Positions 7,112 to 15,319 of a stretch of DNA of 17,505 bases are shown here, piece by piece (within the stretch, counting starts at the first letter, position 1; the number at the start of each line of letters is the position of its first letter). The notes below the pieces were generated by a model. That model was not told the DNA's origin and did no database searches. It worked only from the letters and a program-made list of their open reading frames with translations. A program made the position numbers and the translations under genes. The DNA is from JAGXIT01 sp049293335 (GTDB lineage Bacteria > Patescibacteriota > Saccharimonadia > Saccharimonadales > UBA4665): the NCBI GenBank assembly GCA_049293335.1, contig JBATSO010000063.1, positions 1-17,505 on the forward strand, read 5' to 3'.

Positions 7112-7327
7112 TTACCCAATAATAACACCGAGAAGCAGCGACAAAACAAAAACCAACGCCGAAACAATGGTTAGTTGATAAATGGTTTTATCTGTACCGC
7201 GTCGTTCGGTGTTCACCTCGCCGCTGCTGCCAATGCCAGCACCAAGAGAAGCGCCTCTGGTTTGTACCAAAATAAGGAGTGTCATGAATACCATTGATCC
7301 AATCGAAATGTAGTTATATATACTCAT
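7112..7327 (-). CDS. secG: Protein translocase subunit SecG
   Basis: This 71-aa protein has two membrane helices (about 3-21 and 50-70) joined by a loop with the SecG signature: LVQTRGASLGAG, a glycine/serine stretch, then TERRGTDKTIYQLT. SecG is the small third subunit of the SecYEG channel and stimulates SecA-driven export. The length is typical. The ATG at 7327 overlaps the stop of the upstream holin-like gene by 4 nt (ATGA), implying coupled translation. Its position between two envelope genes, directly before an exported binding protein, suits a secretion role. No deviation from the family is visible. Confidence 0.93.
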   Translation of the reverse strand: MSIYNYISIGSMVFMTLLILVQTRGASLGAGIGSSGEVNTERRGTDKTIYQLTIVSALVFVLSLLLGVIIG

Positions 7328-7710
7328 CGTCTTTCTAGTATAGCGGTAACAAGATAATTTACCAAACCAATGATAACCCCCGTCAAAATTGCCACACCAA
7401 AGCTCGATATATGCAGTGGCGCATACAAGCGACTAGCGATGTATACAGTAAGGCCATTAATAACCAACATAAAAATACCGAGTGTTAGCAAAATTGCAGG
7501 CAGGCTTGCCAGAACTAAAATAGGCTTAATAACCAGATTAATAAGCGCCAAAATAGCACCAGCCCACAACACAACAATGGTGCGGTTTTGGTAGCCAACA
7601 CCGCCGCTTAAAAGTCCCGCAGCAATCCACAGACCCAAACTCGAAACAAACCATCTTAAAAAGAAACTATATATAAAACCTTGTTTATGAACCGACATAC
7701 TGTGCTCCAT
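7324..7710 (-). CDS. YvlD/phage holin family 4-like membrane protein
   Basis: This 128-aa membrane protein has four helices. The pattern VLWAGAILALINLVIKPILV, then PAILLTLGIFMLVINGLTVYIASRL and a final helix ending in a basic tail, is typical of the Phage_holin_4_2 (YvlD-like) family. Despite the name these are usually chromosomal, and their function is not settled. The ATG at 7710 shares one base with the stop of the upstream aminopeptidase gene (TAATG). An internal ATG at 7698 has GGAG 6 nt upstream and may be the real or an additional start. In-frame codons further upstream (7737) lie inside the aminopeptidase gene and are unlikely. Confidence 0.82.
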   Translation of the reverse strand: MEHSMSVHKQGFIYSFFLRWFVSSLGLWIAAGLLSGGVGYQNRTIVVLWAGAILALINLVIKPILVLASLPAILLTLGIFMLVINGLTVYIASRLYAPLHISSFGVAILTGVIIGLVNYLVTAILERR

Positions 7711-8951
7711 TATAAAACGTAAGCACGGTAGTCGCAATCACCGCTCAAATTTTCATGGCCAGTGGCGGTTATTAAAATATCGTCTTCAATTCGTACCCCG
7801 ATACCTTCCTGCGGTATATACATGCCGGGTTCGCAAGTTAGCACCATTCCTTCTTCGAGCGGTACGTTGTAGTCACCCACATCGTGAACATCGAGACCTA
7901 AAAAGTGAGATGTCGCATGTGGGTAATAGGTACGAATTTGAGCCTGATCGTCTTGGTCTGTAATGAGACGTAAGTCATAGAGCGCCTTGCCCATATACCC
8001 CAAAACCTGGTGTTCGTAATCTCGGAGCATCAGGCCTGGTTTTAAAAGTGCAACGGCTTTTTTTTGCACAGACTGGACGGCTGCCATAACTGCCTGCTGG
8101 CGAGCCGGTAGCGGGGTCATGCTAAGTGTACGCGTAATATCGGCCGCATACTGTTCGTACTCTGCCCCTACGTCTATCACAATACACTCCTTGGGTACAA
8201 GTGCTCCACTATTTGCCACATAATGAAGCGTGGTGGCATGCTGACCGCTCGCTACAATCGGTGTGTACGCGTGACCACTAGCTCCTTTGTGTCGAAACAA
8301 AGCAGAAATTGCTGCTTCGAGCTCGTATTCATACGTAAATTTTTGGTCACGTAGGTTGCAGCGAACGGCCTGTATTGTTTCGGTCGTAATCTGCACAGCA
8401 CGGCGAATAGCTTTAATTTCGGGCGCTTGTTTGCGTGAACGAAGCGTCACCAGCGCAGGTCTACAGTCTTGAATAGTTAAGCCAGGAACGCTTTGTTTTA
8501 CGCGTGTATACAGCCGCCGTCTTGCAGGATTTGAGTACATTCGGTGGTGCAAACTGTAGGCTGCTGCCAGCGGTAAACCGTAAGCCGTACGTTCTTTTTT
8601 AAGTGATGCTACAAGACGCTTCCAGCCCTCGGCGTAGCTAAGTACGGTCGCCACCCCCGAACGTTCGCTTACGGCACGGGCATCAATTGCGCCGTCAAAC
8701 ACATCGAGCACAAGGTTGGCAGGCGGCAATAGTATGTACTCATCTGCTTCATCTATAACGAGTATGCAATCTGGTATGGTTAGGCCTGTAAGATACCAAA
8801 AATTGCTTTCTTGAGCGAACGGTAAAGTGGTATCGGCTGTTCGCTGCATAACTCCGTGGGCAGCAAAGATAAGCGGGGCCGTTGTTCCAACCGCTGCTCG
8901 CAACCGCTGCCGATTTCTTACAAAAAATTCAGCCGTAAAATATGAGTTCAT
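7710..8951 (-). CDS. pepP: M24-family Xaa-Pro aminopeptidase
   Basis: This 413-aa metallopeptidase is predicted to remove N-terminal residues next to proline. The N-terminal creatinase/aminopeptidase P domain covers about 1-165, with the SNFWYLTG motif at 49-56. The pita-bread catalytic domain covers about 175-413. All five metal ligands are present: D260 (IDVGAEY), D271 (AADITR), H349 (TSHFLGLDVHD), E374 (CEPGMY) and E389 (VRIEDD). The accessory histidines H243 and H356 are also kept. It should therefore be active with two divalent metal ions in the cytoplasm. It starts 48 nt after the carboxypeptidase gene and overlaps the next gene by one base. It may complete breakdown of peptides captured by the binding protein of the same cluster. 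Confidence 0.93.
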   Translation of the reverse strand: MNSYFTAEFFVRNRQRLRAAVGTTAPLIFAAHGVMQRTADTTLPFAQESNFWYLTGLTIPDCILVIDEADEYILLPPANLVLDVFDGAIDARAVSERSGVATVLSYAEGWKRLVASLKKERTAYGLPLAAAYSLHHRMYSNPARRRLYTRVKQSVPGLTIQDCRPALVTLRSRKQAPEIKAIRRAVQITTETIQAVRCNLRDQKFTYEYELEAAISALFRHKGASGHAYTPIVASGQHATTLHYVANSGALVPKECIVIDVGAEYEQYAADITRTLSMTPLPARQQAVMAAVQSVQKKAVALLKPGLMLRDYEHQVLGYMGKALYDLRLITDQDDQAQIRTYYPHATSHFLGLDVHDVGDYNVPLEEGMVLTCEPGMYIPQEGIGVRIEDDILITATGHENLSGDCDYRAYVL

Positions 8952-8961
8952 ATATGTTCAG

Positions 8962-8990
8962 AGTATACGAAGTTATGTCAAAAAAGTTAA
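8962..8990 (-). promoter_or_regulatory. Candidate internal promoter before the M24 peptidase gene
   Basis: On the minus strand TTAACT (8990-8985), 17 nt, then TATACT (8967-8962). The -10 box ends 10 nt before the ATG at 8951, so any leader would be about 3 nt long. There is no Shine-Dalgarno. Confidence 0.4.
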
Positions 8991-8999
8991 GAGTGAGCG

Positions 9000-10220
9000 C
9001 TACCATAGCCTGGTGAGCCGCCACCAGAGACTCGGTGCTGGCACAGGTTCGGTAACTTCAAGTGCAGAGCTTGTTTGGACCTCGCCTGCTCGTACCGAAA
9101 GTGCCCCTACCTCGGTTTTTTTCGTAGGTACAACCGCATGTACCGTAGCGTGATGGCTAACAGCATCGCCGTTCCAGCGCAAAATTTGCATAATAGACCG
9201 TGTTCGTACAGTTGTGCTTTGGCCCCATGCAGTTCGTATGCTACCCACTTTTTGCCCCGCCCGCAGATACGTTATGTCTGTAAAATTTTGGTCTATACTT
9301 TTTACCAACTGTTCAGACGCTTCGATCGCTTCAGCCAAACTACTCGCGCCCATAACCGCGCCAGTTGCTTTTACGGTTTTGCCTGCTATTAAAACATCCG
9401 CCGTGAATAAAAGAGCACCTGGATTTTGGTCGTTATTACCTGTTTTTAGGCCCGTTATACCGTTGCTACCAAGCGCTGTATTATAATTTTCTACTTTGCC
9501 CGTTCCTGGCAGCACTGCCGAGGTTTGAGCCGCAATCTCCATAAGTACAGGTTGTTGCCGAGCGATCAAGCCAAGCCGCGCCAGGTCTTCGGCCGTGCTG
9601 GTGGTAGAGGGGTCGTAGCCACTGGCATCGCTACCTATGTGGGTATGGACAAGGCCGTTGCGTAACACATAGGCGTTGGCGTAGTCGGCATAGGCCGAAA
9701 GCGAACCAAAAGCCCATATAGCCAGCGAGTCGGCGATATTGTTGGCCGAGGGGATCATAATGGCTTGAATGGCTTCGTACTGAGTAAGCTTAAGCCCTTC
9801 ATAGACCGCCAGTCTCGATCCGTTATGGCTCACCTGGTCTTGGTACATTGAGACATCGTGTGCATTCATAGTCAGCGTTGGGCCTTTTTGGCCGAGAGCT
9901 AAAGGATATTTTTCGAGCACGCAGAGCGCTGTAATAACTTTGGCTATACTGGCAGTTGCCAGCGAAGCGTTCAGGCCAGTGGTGGCGAGCACATCGTAAT
10001 TCTCGGCGGCAATTGCTGCCTGACCACCGCTTGGCCAGGCAAGTTGCAACTGTCCAGCAGGTTGGTTTGGCGGGACCGAAAGCTGCACGGTCGCGCGCGG
10101 CAAAGGACGCACAATATTCACCATGGCTAACACTACAAAAAACACTGCTGCCCATGTGTAGCGAGCGGTTTTGCGTTTTTTTGGTTGTCTGCGCGGTGCA
10201 GGTGGCGTTACTAATCTCAT
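9000..10220 (-). CDS. D-alanyl-D-alanine carboxypeptidase (S11 family, DacA-like)
   Basis: This 406-aa penicillin-binding protein is predicted to trim the terminal D-alanine from peptidoglycan stem peptides outside the membrane. The basic N-terminus (1-22) and membrane segment (about 23-38) form an uncleaved anchor or signal peptide. The three active-site motifs are present: S91-I-A-K94, S158-A-N160 and K259-T-G261. After the catalytic domain a beta-rich tail (about 310-380) corresponds to the DacA C-terminal domain, and the extreme C-terminus is rich in Trp and Arg, possibly an amphipathic membrane contact. The ATG at 10220 has only a weak TGAG. This is the first gene of the minus-strand envelope cluster and is divergent from the LigA operon. 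Confidence 0.9.
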   Translation of the reverse strand: MRLVTPPAPRRQPKKRKTARYTWAAVFFVVLAMVNIVRPLPRATVQLSVPPNQPAGQLQLAWPSGGQAAIAAENYDVLATTGLNASLATASIAKVITALCVLEKYPLALGQKGPTLTMNAHDVSMYQDQVSHNGSRLAVYEGLKLTQYEAIQAIMIPSANNIADSLAIWAFGSLSAYADYANAYVLRNGLVHTHIGSDASGYDPSTTSTAEDLARLGLIARQQPVLMEIAAQTSAVLPGTGKVENYNTALGSNGITGLKTGNNDQNPGALLFTADVLIAGKTVKATGAVMGASSLAEAIEASEQLVKSIDQNFTDITYLRAGQKVGSIRTAWGQSTTVRTRSIMQILRWNGDAVSHHATVHAVVPTKKTEVGALSVRAGEVQTSSALEVTEPVPAPSLWWRLTRLW

Positions 10221-10404
10221 AACTCAAGCTCATCATAGCATCTGGACTGTTTCAAATGCTACTTGTGGTCTATACTATTGCCATAAGCATGGGGAACGAG
10301 ACGCGAGGCTCGCGAATTGACAACGTTTAGAATTGTACCTAAACCATAAATTCGCCCTAAAATCCATACCTTACGTGCTTAATAATCTGTAGAGGGTATT
10401 TTAA
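10221..10404. other. Divergent intergenic region with short dyads
   Basis: This 184-bp gap separates the carboxypeptidase gene (minus) from the ligA operon (plus). It contains CGCGAG-G-CTCGCG (10302-10314), a perfect 13-nt odd palindrome directly before TTGACA (10317-10322), and TAGCAT/ATGCTA (10236-10241 and 10256-10261). TTGACA is followed 17 nt later only by the poor -10 match TAAACC. AGAGGG (10391-10396) is the probable ribosome-binding site of the gene at 10405. No promoter is secure. Confidence 0.35.
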
Positions 10405-11469
10405 ATGGCAGTAAAGTCTACCAAACCAAAAAAAACTTCTGTATGGAACGTGCCGAACCATGCCAGCCACACAGCCGAGGATAAGCAGTACCCGAAGCAA
10501 AAAGCTAGCAAGCATTCTGCAACGCCAGTAGCTAGCAGGGGTGACGGACCTCGTAGGCTCGCTCGACAAAAACGTACCTGGTACAAACCACGCACGTGGC
10601 GGCAGCCACAAACCTATACCTACACACCGCTCCCCAAGGCGCGGTATATGCTGACAGAAAGTTACCGAACGCTTTCAAAAGCAAAAAAAGCTGTCTTAGG
10701 AATCACGGCCGTTTACGCCATAGGTGCACTGCTGCTTGTCCGCGGCTTTACCAGCAATCAAGACTTATCAAGTTTTCGAGCACTGCTTGACGGTATTTTT
10801 ACAGGAGCTGGTGGCAAAGCCCAAAGCGTTGCCTTGCAACTAAGCTATCTGTTTGGTGGCTTTAATAAAACGGATTCTCCTAACGGCAGTCTATACCAAA
10901 CAATTTTATTGGTAGTCTGTAGCCTGGCGCTGATATGGGTTTTTAGACAAACTCAGGCAAAAAAAACCGTTACTACCAAAACAGCCTTCTACAATGGCAT
11001 GTACCCGGTCATTCCTTTTTTGGGAGTGCTTTTGATTGTAGGCATACAGCTTGTTCCAGCCTCGATTGGTTCGTACTTGTATAGCACGCTTGTCTCAACC
11101 GGCATAGCCGTACAACCTTGGGAAAAACTGGCAGCCATCTTGGTTTTTGTAGCCTTACTATTTTGGTCTTTACGCATGATTACCGCTTCGCTGTTTGCGC
11201 TCTATATTGTTACCCTGCCCGACATGTATCCACTCCAGGCAATTCGGAGTGCTAAAAAACTAGTTCAAGGCCGCCGCCTGTTGGTATGGAGCAAACTTAT
11301 TGTCTTGCCGCTGGTTATTCTTGTTAGTACTAGTTTATTTTTGGTGCCGTTTATATTTTTTGCCGCGCCTGCGGCGGTTTGGGTTTTCTTTATTACCTCT
11401 AGCCTGTGGTTTGGTGGCATTCACGCCTATTTATATACTCTATACCGCGAGTTGTTAAACCATGCCTAA
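10405..11469 (+). CDS. Polytopic membrane protein of unknown function
   Basis: This 354-aa protein has a long, basic, probably disordered cytoplasmic N-terminus (1-92, rich in Lys, Arg, Pro and Thr). About six membrane segments follow, near 96-114, 163-181, 199-226, 241-270, 297-320 and 323-345. The segment TASLFALYIVTLPDMYPLQAIRSAKKLVQGRR (about 260-291) resembles the loop between helices in DUF975 or glycerophosphodiesterase-membrane-domain proteins, where a helix is followed by an ALKKSxxLVKGR-like stretch. That likeness is weak and gives no function. The start has AGAGGG 8 nt upstream. The stop overlaps the ligA start by 8 nt, so the two genes are probably cotranscribed and coupled. Confidence 0.75.
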   Translation: MAVKSTKPKKTSVWNVPNHASHTAEDKQYPKQKASKHSATPVASRGDGPRRLARQKRTWYKPRTWRQPQTYTYTPLPKARYMLTESYRTLSKAKKAVLGITAVYAIGALLLVRGFTSNQDLSSFRALLDGIFTGAGGKAQSVALQLSYLFGGFNKTDSPNGSLYQTILLVVCSLALIWVFRQTQAKKTVTTKTAFYNGMYPVIPFLGVLLIVGIQLVPASIGSYLYSTLVSTGIAVQPWEKLAAILVFVALLFWSLRMITASLFALYIVTLPDMYPLQAIRSAKKLVQGRRLLVWSKLIVLPLVILVSTSLFLVPFIFFAAPAAVWVFFITSSLWFGGIHAYLYTLYRELLNHA

Positions 11470-13483
11470 GCTAGAACGCGACCAAGCCACCCTGCGCATA
11501 GCCAAACTTCGGACGCTTATAAATGATTACCGCTACCATTACCACGTGCTCGATGAATCAATTATGACAGAGGCTGCTGCCGATAGCCTCAAGCACGAAC
11601 TGTCACAGCTCGAAGAACAGTACCCCGAACTCATAACGCCCGATAGCCCCACCCAGCGCGTAGCAGGCACCGTGCTTGATGGTTTTCAAAAAGTCACTCA
11701 CCGCACCCGTATGATGAGCCTGCAAGACGTGTTTAACCGCGAAGAAGTAGAAGCCTGGGTAAAAAGAACCGACAAGCTTTTGCCCGCTGGGCGCCACGAA
11801 TTTTTTTGCGATGTTAAAATGGACGGTCTGGCCTGCGCCCTTATTTACGAAGACGGCCTGTTGGTTCAGGCGATTACCAGGGGCGATAGCCACATTGGTG
11901 AGGACGTTACGGCTAATGTACGCACTATCCATACTGTTCCTCTACGCCTCCGCAGCGAGCCAAAATTTGGGCACTTTCTACAGGGACGCACCGAAATCCG
12001 CGGTGAAATCATCATGCTGAAAGCCGATTTTGAAGCCCTTAACACAGAGCAACGCGCTGCCGGCAAGCCAGTATACGCTAACCCGCGCAACTTAGCAGCG
12101 GGCACCATTCGACAGCTCGACCCAAGCCTGGTTGCTTCTCGACCGCTTCATTTTCGTGGCTACGATGTGCTACGCGACGACCCCAGCGACCTGCCAACCT
12201 ATCGTTACGCCTACGATGTCATGGCGGCAATTGGCATTAGTTGCAACACGGCCGCCCCAGTGCTAACAAGCGTAGAGCAAGTGATTAGTTTTGCCGATGA
12301 ATGGGAAGAAAAGCGCCATAGCTTACCCTTCAACACTGACGGGCTGGTGATAAAAGTCAATGACCGCGCCCGCTACAGCGAACTCGGTGTGGTTGGTAAA
12401 ACTCCACGCGGCGCCGTTGCGTACAAATACGCCGCCGAAGAAGCCACCACAATCGTAAAAGATATTGTAATTTCCATAGGACGCACCGGTGCAGCTACAC
12501 CTGTGGCGGTGTTTGACCCTGTGCATGTAGCTGGCAGCACCGTGCAACATGCCAGCCTACACAACGCCGATGAAATTGCCAGGCTCGATATTCGCCGCGG
12601 CGACACCGTCATTATATACAAAGCTGGCGATATAATTCCGCAGGTCCAAAAGGTCCTGACCGAACTGCGGCCCGCCCATACGAAACCGACTGTTTTTACC
12701 GATGAGCTAGCTCGTCAATACCCCGAACTCGAGTTTGAACGCGCTGAGGGCGAGGTAGCTTACCGCGTTCGTGGTAGCTCATCTGACCTGATTTTGAAGC
12801 GTAGTCTAGAACACTTTGCCAGCAAAGGTGCGCTCGATATCGACACTTTGGGCGAAAAGAATGTGGTGGCACTAGTTGACGCAGGCTACGTAACCGATTT
12901 AGCCGATATATTTTTGCTCACCACCGACCAGCTTTTGCAGCTTGAGCGTTTTGCGGCTGTTTCGGCCGAAAAATTGGTTCGCGCAATTGCCGCCAAAAAA
13001 ACTCCGCCACTGGAGCGCTTTGTTTATGGCCTAGGCATACGCCATGTTGGCGTGCAAACGGCAACTGACCTGGTGCAACATTTTGGTTCGCTCGAGGCTC
13101 TTAGCCAAGCAACCATAGAACAACTCGAAGCCATTGACGGTGTAGGTGTAGTTGTAGCCGAAAGCATTGCCGCTTGGTTTGCCGATGAAGACAACCTGCA
13201 TTTGCTAACCAAATTTAACACACTAGGGGTAGAACCATATTACGAGATAAAATCTGGTAAGCTGGTAGGGCAAAACTTTGTGGTGACAGGCACGCTTGAA
13301 AGCATGAGCCGCGAGCAAGCCGCAGACCGTATCCGCACGCAAGGTGGCACCTTTCAAACAGCGGTCGCCAAAGATACAACCTACCTAGTGGCAGGCGGTA
13401 AAGTCGGCACCAGTAAACGCCTAAAGGCCGAAAAATACGGCACCAAAATTATTAACGAAGCAGAATTCCTTGCACTCTTATGA
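11462..13483 (+). CDS. ligA: NAD-dependent DNA ligase LigA, zinc finger degenerate
   Basis: This 673-aa enzyme seals DNA nicks using NAD. Domains in order are Ia (about 1-65), adenylation (about 66-320) with catalytic K119 in CDVKMDGLA, OB fold (about 322-400) with the RTGAATPVA motif, a zinc-finger position (about 403-445), helix-hairpin-helix repeats (about 450-585) and BRCT (about 597-673). Two oddities stand out. The four cysteines expected at 403-445 are all absent; the whole protein has only C116, C125 and C261. In domain Ia the usual DAEYD motif is EAAAD (37-41), so the family's NMN-contacting tyrosine is alanine, although YH (27-28) is kept. The rest is intact, so a functional ligase is likely. 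The start overlaps the upstream gene by 8 nt. Confidence 0.96.
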   Translation: MPKLERDQATLRIAKLRTLINDYRYHYHVLDESIMTEAAADSLKHELSQLEEQYPELITPDSPTQRVAGTVLDGFQKVTHRTRMMSLQDVFNREEVEAWVKRTDKLLPAGRHEFFCDVKMDGLACALIYEDGLLVQAITRGDSHIGEDVTANVRTIHTVPLRLRSEPKFGHFLQGRTEIRGEIIMLKADFEALNTEQRAAGKPVYANPRNLAAGTIRQLDPSLVASRPLHFRGYDVLRDDPSDLPTYRYAYDVMAAIGISCNTAAPVLTSVEQVISFADEWEEKRHSLPFNTDGLVIKVNDRARYSELGVVGKTPRGAVAYKYAAEEATTIVKDIVISIGRTGAATPVAVFDPVHVAGSTVQHASLHNADEIARLDIRRGDTVIIYKAGDIIPQVQKVLTELRPAHTKPTVFTDELARQYPELEFERAEGEVAYRVRGSSSDLILKRSLEHFASKGALDIDTLGEKNVVALVDAGYVTDLADIFLLTTDQLLQLERFAAVSAEKLVRAIAAKKTPPLERFVYGLGIRHVGVQTATDLVQHFGSLEALSQATIEQLEAIDGVGVVVAESIAAWFADEDNLHLLTKFNTLGVEPYYEIKSGKLVGQNFVVTGTLESMSREQAADRIRTQGGTFQTAVAKDTTYLVAGGKVGTSKRLKAEKYGTKIINEAEFLALL

Positions 13484-14401
13484 ACCCAAATAACTTTCAG
13501 TTCAAAGATGCTACTCGAGAAATCACTGCAAAATTGCTTCTTGTTGTTGCCCTTGCTGCCTGTATTTTATGGCTAAACGGCGTTACGCTAAACGATATTA
13601 AGCAGGTGTCAAAAGTTCCTTACCAACGCACAAACTATTCGCCGTAACACCGCACAGTCATCTCAAAAGTTACCACCGAAACCACAACCCGAACACTACG
13701 ACAGTACGTTTTATAAGAACCTTGAGAAGGCCCTTTCGACCAAAAACTACAGCGCAGCTTACCTTAAATTTGGCGCGCAATACGATAAAAAAGTTGTTGT
13801 GCAGGACCCAGCGCAGGCTCGCTCGTACATTGTTAGGCAAAAACCTTACACCGAATCGCTAACCACCCTACAAACTGGCTACGAACGCTCGGCCAAAAAA
13901 GGCACCTGGAAAATAACTCGTGCAAACGATGGCGCTAGTGCAGATACGGTATCTCCAGAATTTGACGTTAAAAAGGAACTTTTTGGAGAATTGCTAATTG
14001 GTAATTATCCCGCCGATATTCGAGCTAAAATTCTCGGTAAAATTGCCGAACTTCACCCTTACAGCTACGACCCGTCTCTAATTGTCTCCGAAACCATCAA
14101 CAATCATTCCGTTACTACCTACAAGCTCTCTGTAGATGTCGATAAAACTGTTGCCCTCAACCGATACACTGCCACGCTGATTGGCGTCACTGCACCCGAC
14201 TGGAAGTACATGGTGTCATATTTGGCGCTTGAACGGTATTATTCCTTCGACACTGCTACCCACGAAATTATACAAATCAAAGAAGTCTACGGCCGATGGA
14301 ACTCGTTTGCCGACGCACAGAAGGCTGGGTCAGTCACAATAGAGAATTTTAGCAACATTGATTCGACAACGGTGCCAACCACTGCCGAATTAGGCGTATA
14401 A
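13480..14401 (+). pseudogene. Membrane-anchored hypothetical protein interrupted by a +1 frameshift
   Basis: The ATG at 13480 overlaps the ligA stop (ATGA) and opens a 55-codon frame ending at 13647. It encodes a cytoplasmic head and one membrane helix (about 18-37, KLLLVVALAACILWLNGV). The second frame, open from 13592, continues as a polar linker (SSQKLPPKPQPEHYD) and a roughly 220-residue soluble domain to TAA 14399-14401. Removing one base in the AAAA run at 13611-13614 would join them as one protein of about 306 residues. This could be a real inactivating mutation, an assembly or sequencing error, or programmed frameshifting. The exported domain (FYKNLEKALSTKNYSAAYLKF onward) is not one I recognise. 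A GTG at 13799 is a poor alternative start inside the domain. Confidence 0.75.
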
Positions 14402-14422
14402 GCTACTTGGCAAAGAGCCAGT

Positions 14423-14746
14423 TTAGGCTATGCCACCACCGATTTGGCCGAGTGTATATGAAACTTGATCGGCCTGAGGCAATGAACCTTGCCAGGACTG
14501 CGCAATCGTATCATCATCCATCACAATCAACACACACGGAAAGCTAGTGAGTCCGTAAAACTCCTTCACCCGTAAACCATCATCGCGCATTGGGTTAAGA
14601 TATACTACTTGTGTTTCATCGGGGGTGAGCGCGTCTATTTCTTGGCCATACTGTTTGAGTCGTATTTCAGTTTGAGACGTGCCGTCGCTAAAAACATACA
14701 CAGCAGGTCCGTGTCTATCGGGAATATTTGTAAATTCTAACCCCAT
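14423..14746 (-). CDS. Thioredoxin-fold protein lacking CxxC
   Basis: This 107-aa protein has the strand order of a thioredoxin domain. VYLNPMRDDGLRVKEFYGLTSFPCVLIVMDDD (about 48-79) matches the beta-alpha segment followed by the cis-proline loop (F69-P70) and the central beta hairpin, and the C-terminal helix follows. Where the redox motif should be, after the first strand (AVYVFSDGTSQTE), there is no CxxC, and the only cysteine is C71 beside the cis-proline. It is unlikely to be a dithiol oxidoreductase and may be a binding or structural relative. The ATG at 14746 has no Shine-Dalgarno and lies 6 nt from a TATACT box. It is divergent from the ITPase gene and convergent with the frameshifted gene. 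Confidence 0.65.
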   Translation of the reverse strand: MGLEFTNIPDRHGPAVYVFSDGTSQTEIRLKQYGQEIDALTPDETQVVYLNPMRDDGLRVKEFYGLTSFPCVLIVMDDDTIAQSWQGSLPQADQVSYTLGQIGGGIA

Positions 14747-14752
14747 ATTTCT

Positions 14753-14765
14753 AGTATACTATAAT
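14753..14765. promoter_or_regulatory. Overlapping divergent -10 boxes
   Basis: The palindrome AGTATACT (14753-14760) gives TATACT on the plus strand (14755-14760), ending 7 nt before the ATG at 14768, and TATACT on the minus strand (14758-14753), ending 6 nt before the ATG at 14746. TATAAT follows at 14760-14765 but is too close to 14768. Both mRNAs would start at their start codons, so the two promoters would compete for the same bases. Confidence 0.5.
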
Positions 14766-14767
14766 CA

Positions 14768-15319
14768 ATGAGCTCGATTACGTTTATTTCAAGCAATCAG
14801 GAAAAAGTAGATAATCTTTCACGATTGCTGCAGGTACAATTGGTGCACAAAAATGTTGAACTCATGGAATTGCAGTCAGTCAACATGGAAGAAATTATTC
14901 GACATAAAGCCGAGCAAGCTTACGAAGTTATGCATTCGCCAGTACTGGTTGATGATGCAACGATGTGGATTGATGAGCTACATGGCTTACCCGGTCCATT
15001 TATAAAGTTTTTTGTTAAGGCTAAAAATGGCGCTGAAAACTTGTGTCGGATGACCGATGGACTTACGAGTCGCCGCGCGACAGCTCAAGCCTATTTTGGA
15101 CTATACGACGGGGTAGTGATGACCATCATTCACGGTGAGATTACAGGAGAAATAGCCTCACACCCACGGGGAAACAATGGGTTTTCTTACGGCTGGGATA
15201 GTGTGTTTTGCCCTGACGGTTACGGCGGCCGGACGCGCGCAGAGCTTACTCAGCATGAATACGACGAAGTGTATAAAATTATTCGTCCCATAAAAGAACT
15301 GAAGGTATTATTGTCATGA
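14768..15319 (+). CDS. Non-canonical purine NTP pyrophosphatase (HAM1/RdgB/ITPA family)
   Basis: This 183-aa enzyme would hydrolyse ITP, dITP or XTP to monophosphates so that deaminated purines are not built into nucleic acid. Family landmarks appear in order: ITFISSNQEKV (4-14, with N10 and K13), VLVDDATMWIDELHGLPGPFIKFF (59-82, metal-binding acidic pair and the G-PG substrate loop) and GEITGEIASHPRGNNGFSYGWDSVFCPDG (123-151). The phrase PGPFIKFF is closer to the eukaryote/archaeal ITPA style than to RdgB. The usual C-terminal SHR triad is not kept (KIIR near 170-173), so specificity may differ. The start is leaderless-like, and the gene is coupled by a 4-nt overlap to the 7-TM gene. Confidence 0.85.
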   Translation: MSSITFISSNQEKVDNLSRLLQVQLVHKNVELMELQSVNMEEIIRHKAEQAYEVMHSPVLVDDATMWIDELHGLPGPFIKFFVKAKNGAENLCRMTDGLTSRRATAQAYFGLYDGVVMTIIHGEITGEIASHPRGNNGFSYGWDSVFCPDGYGGRTRAELTQHEYDEVYKIIRPIKELKVLLS

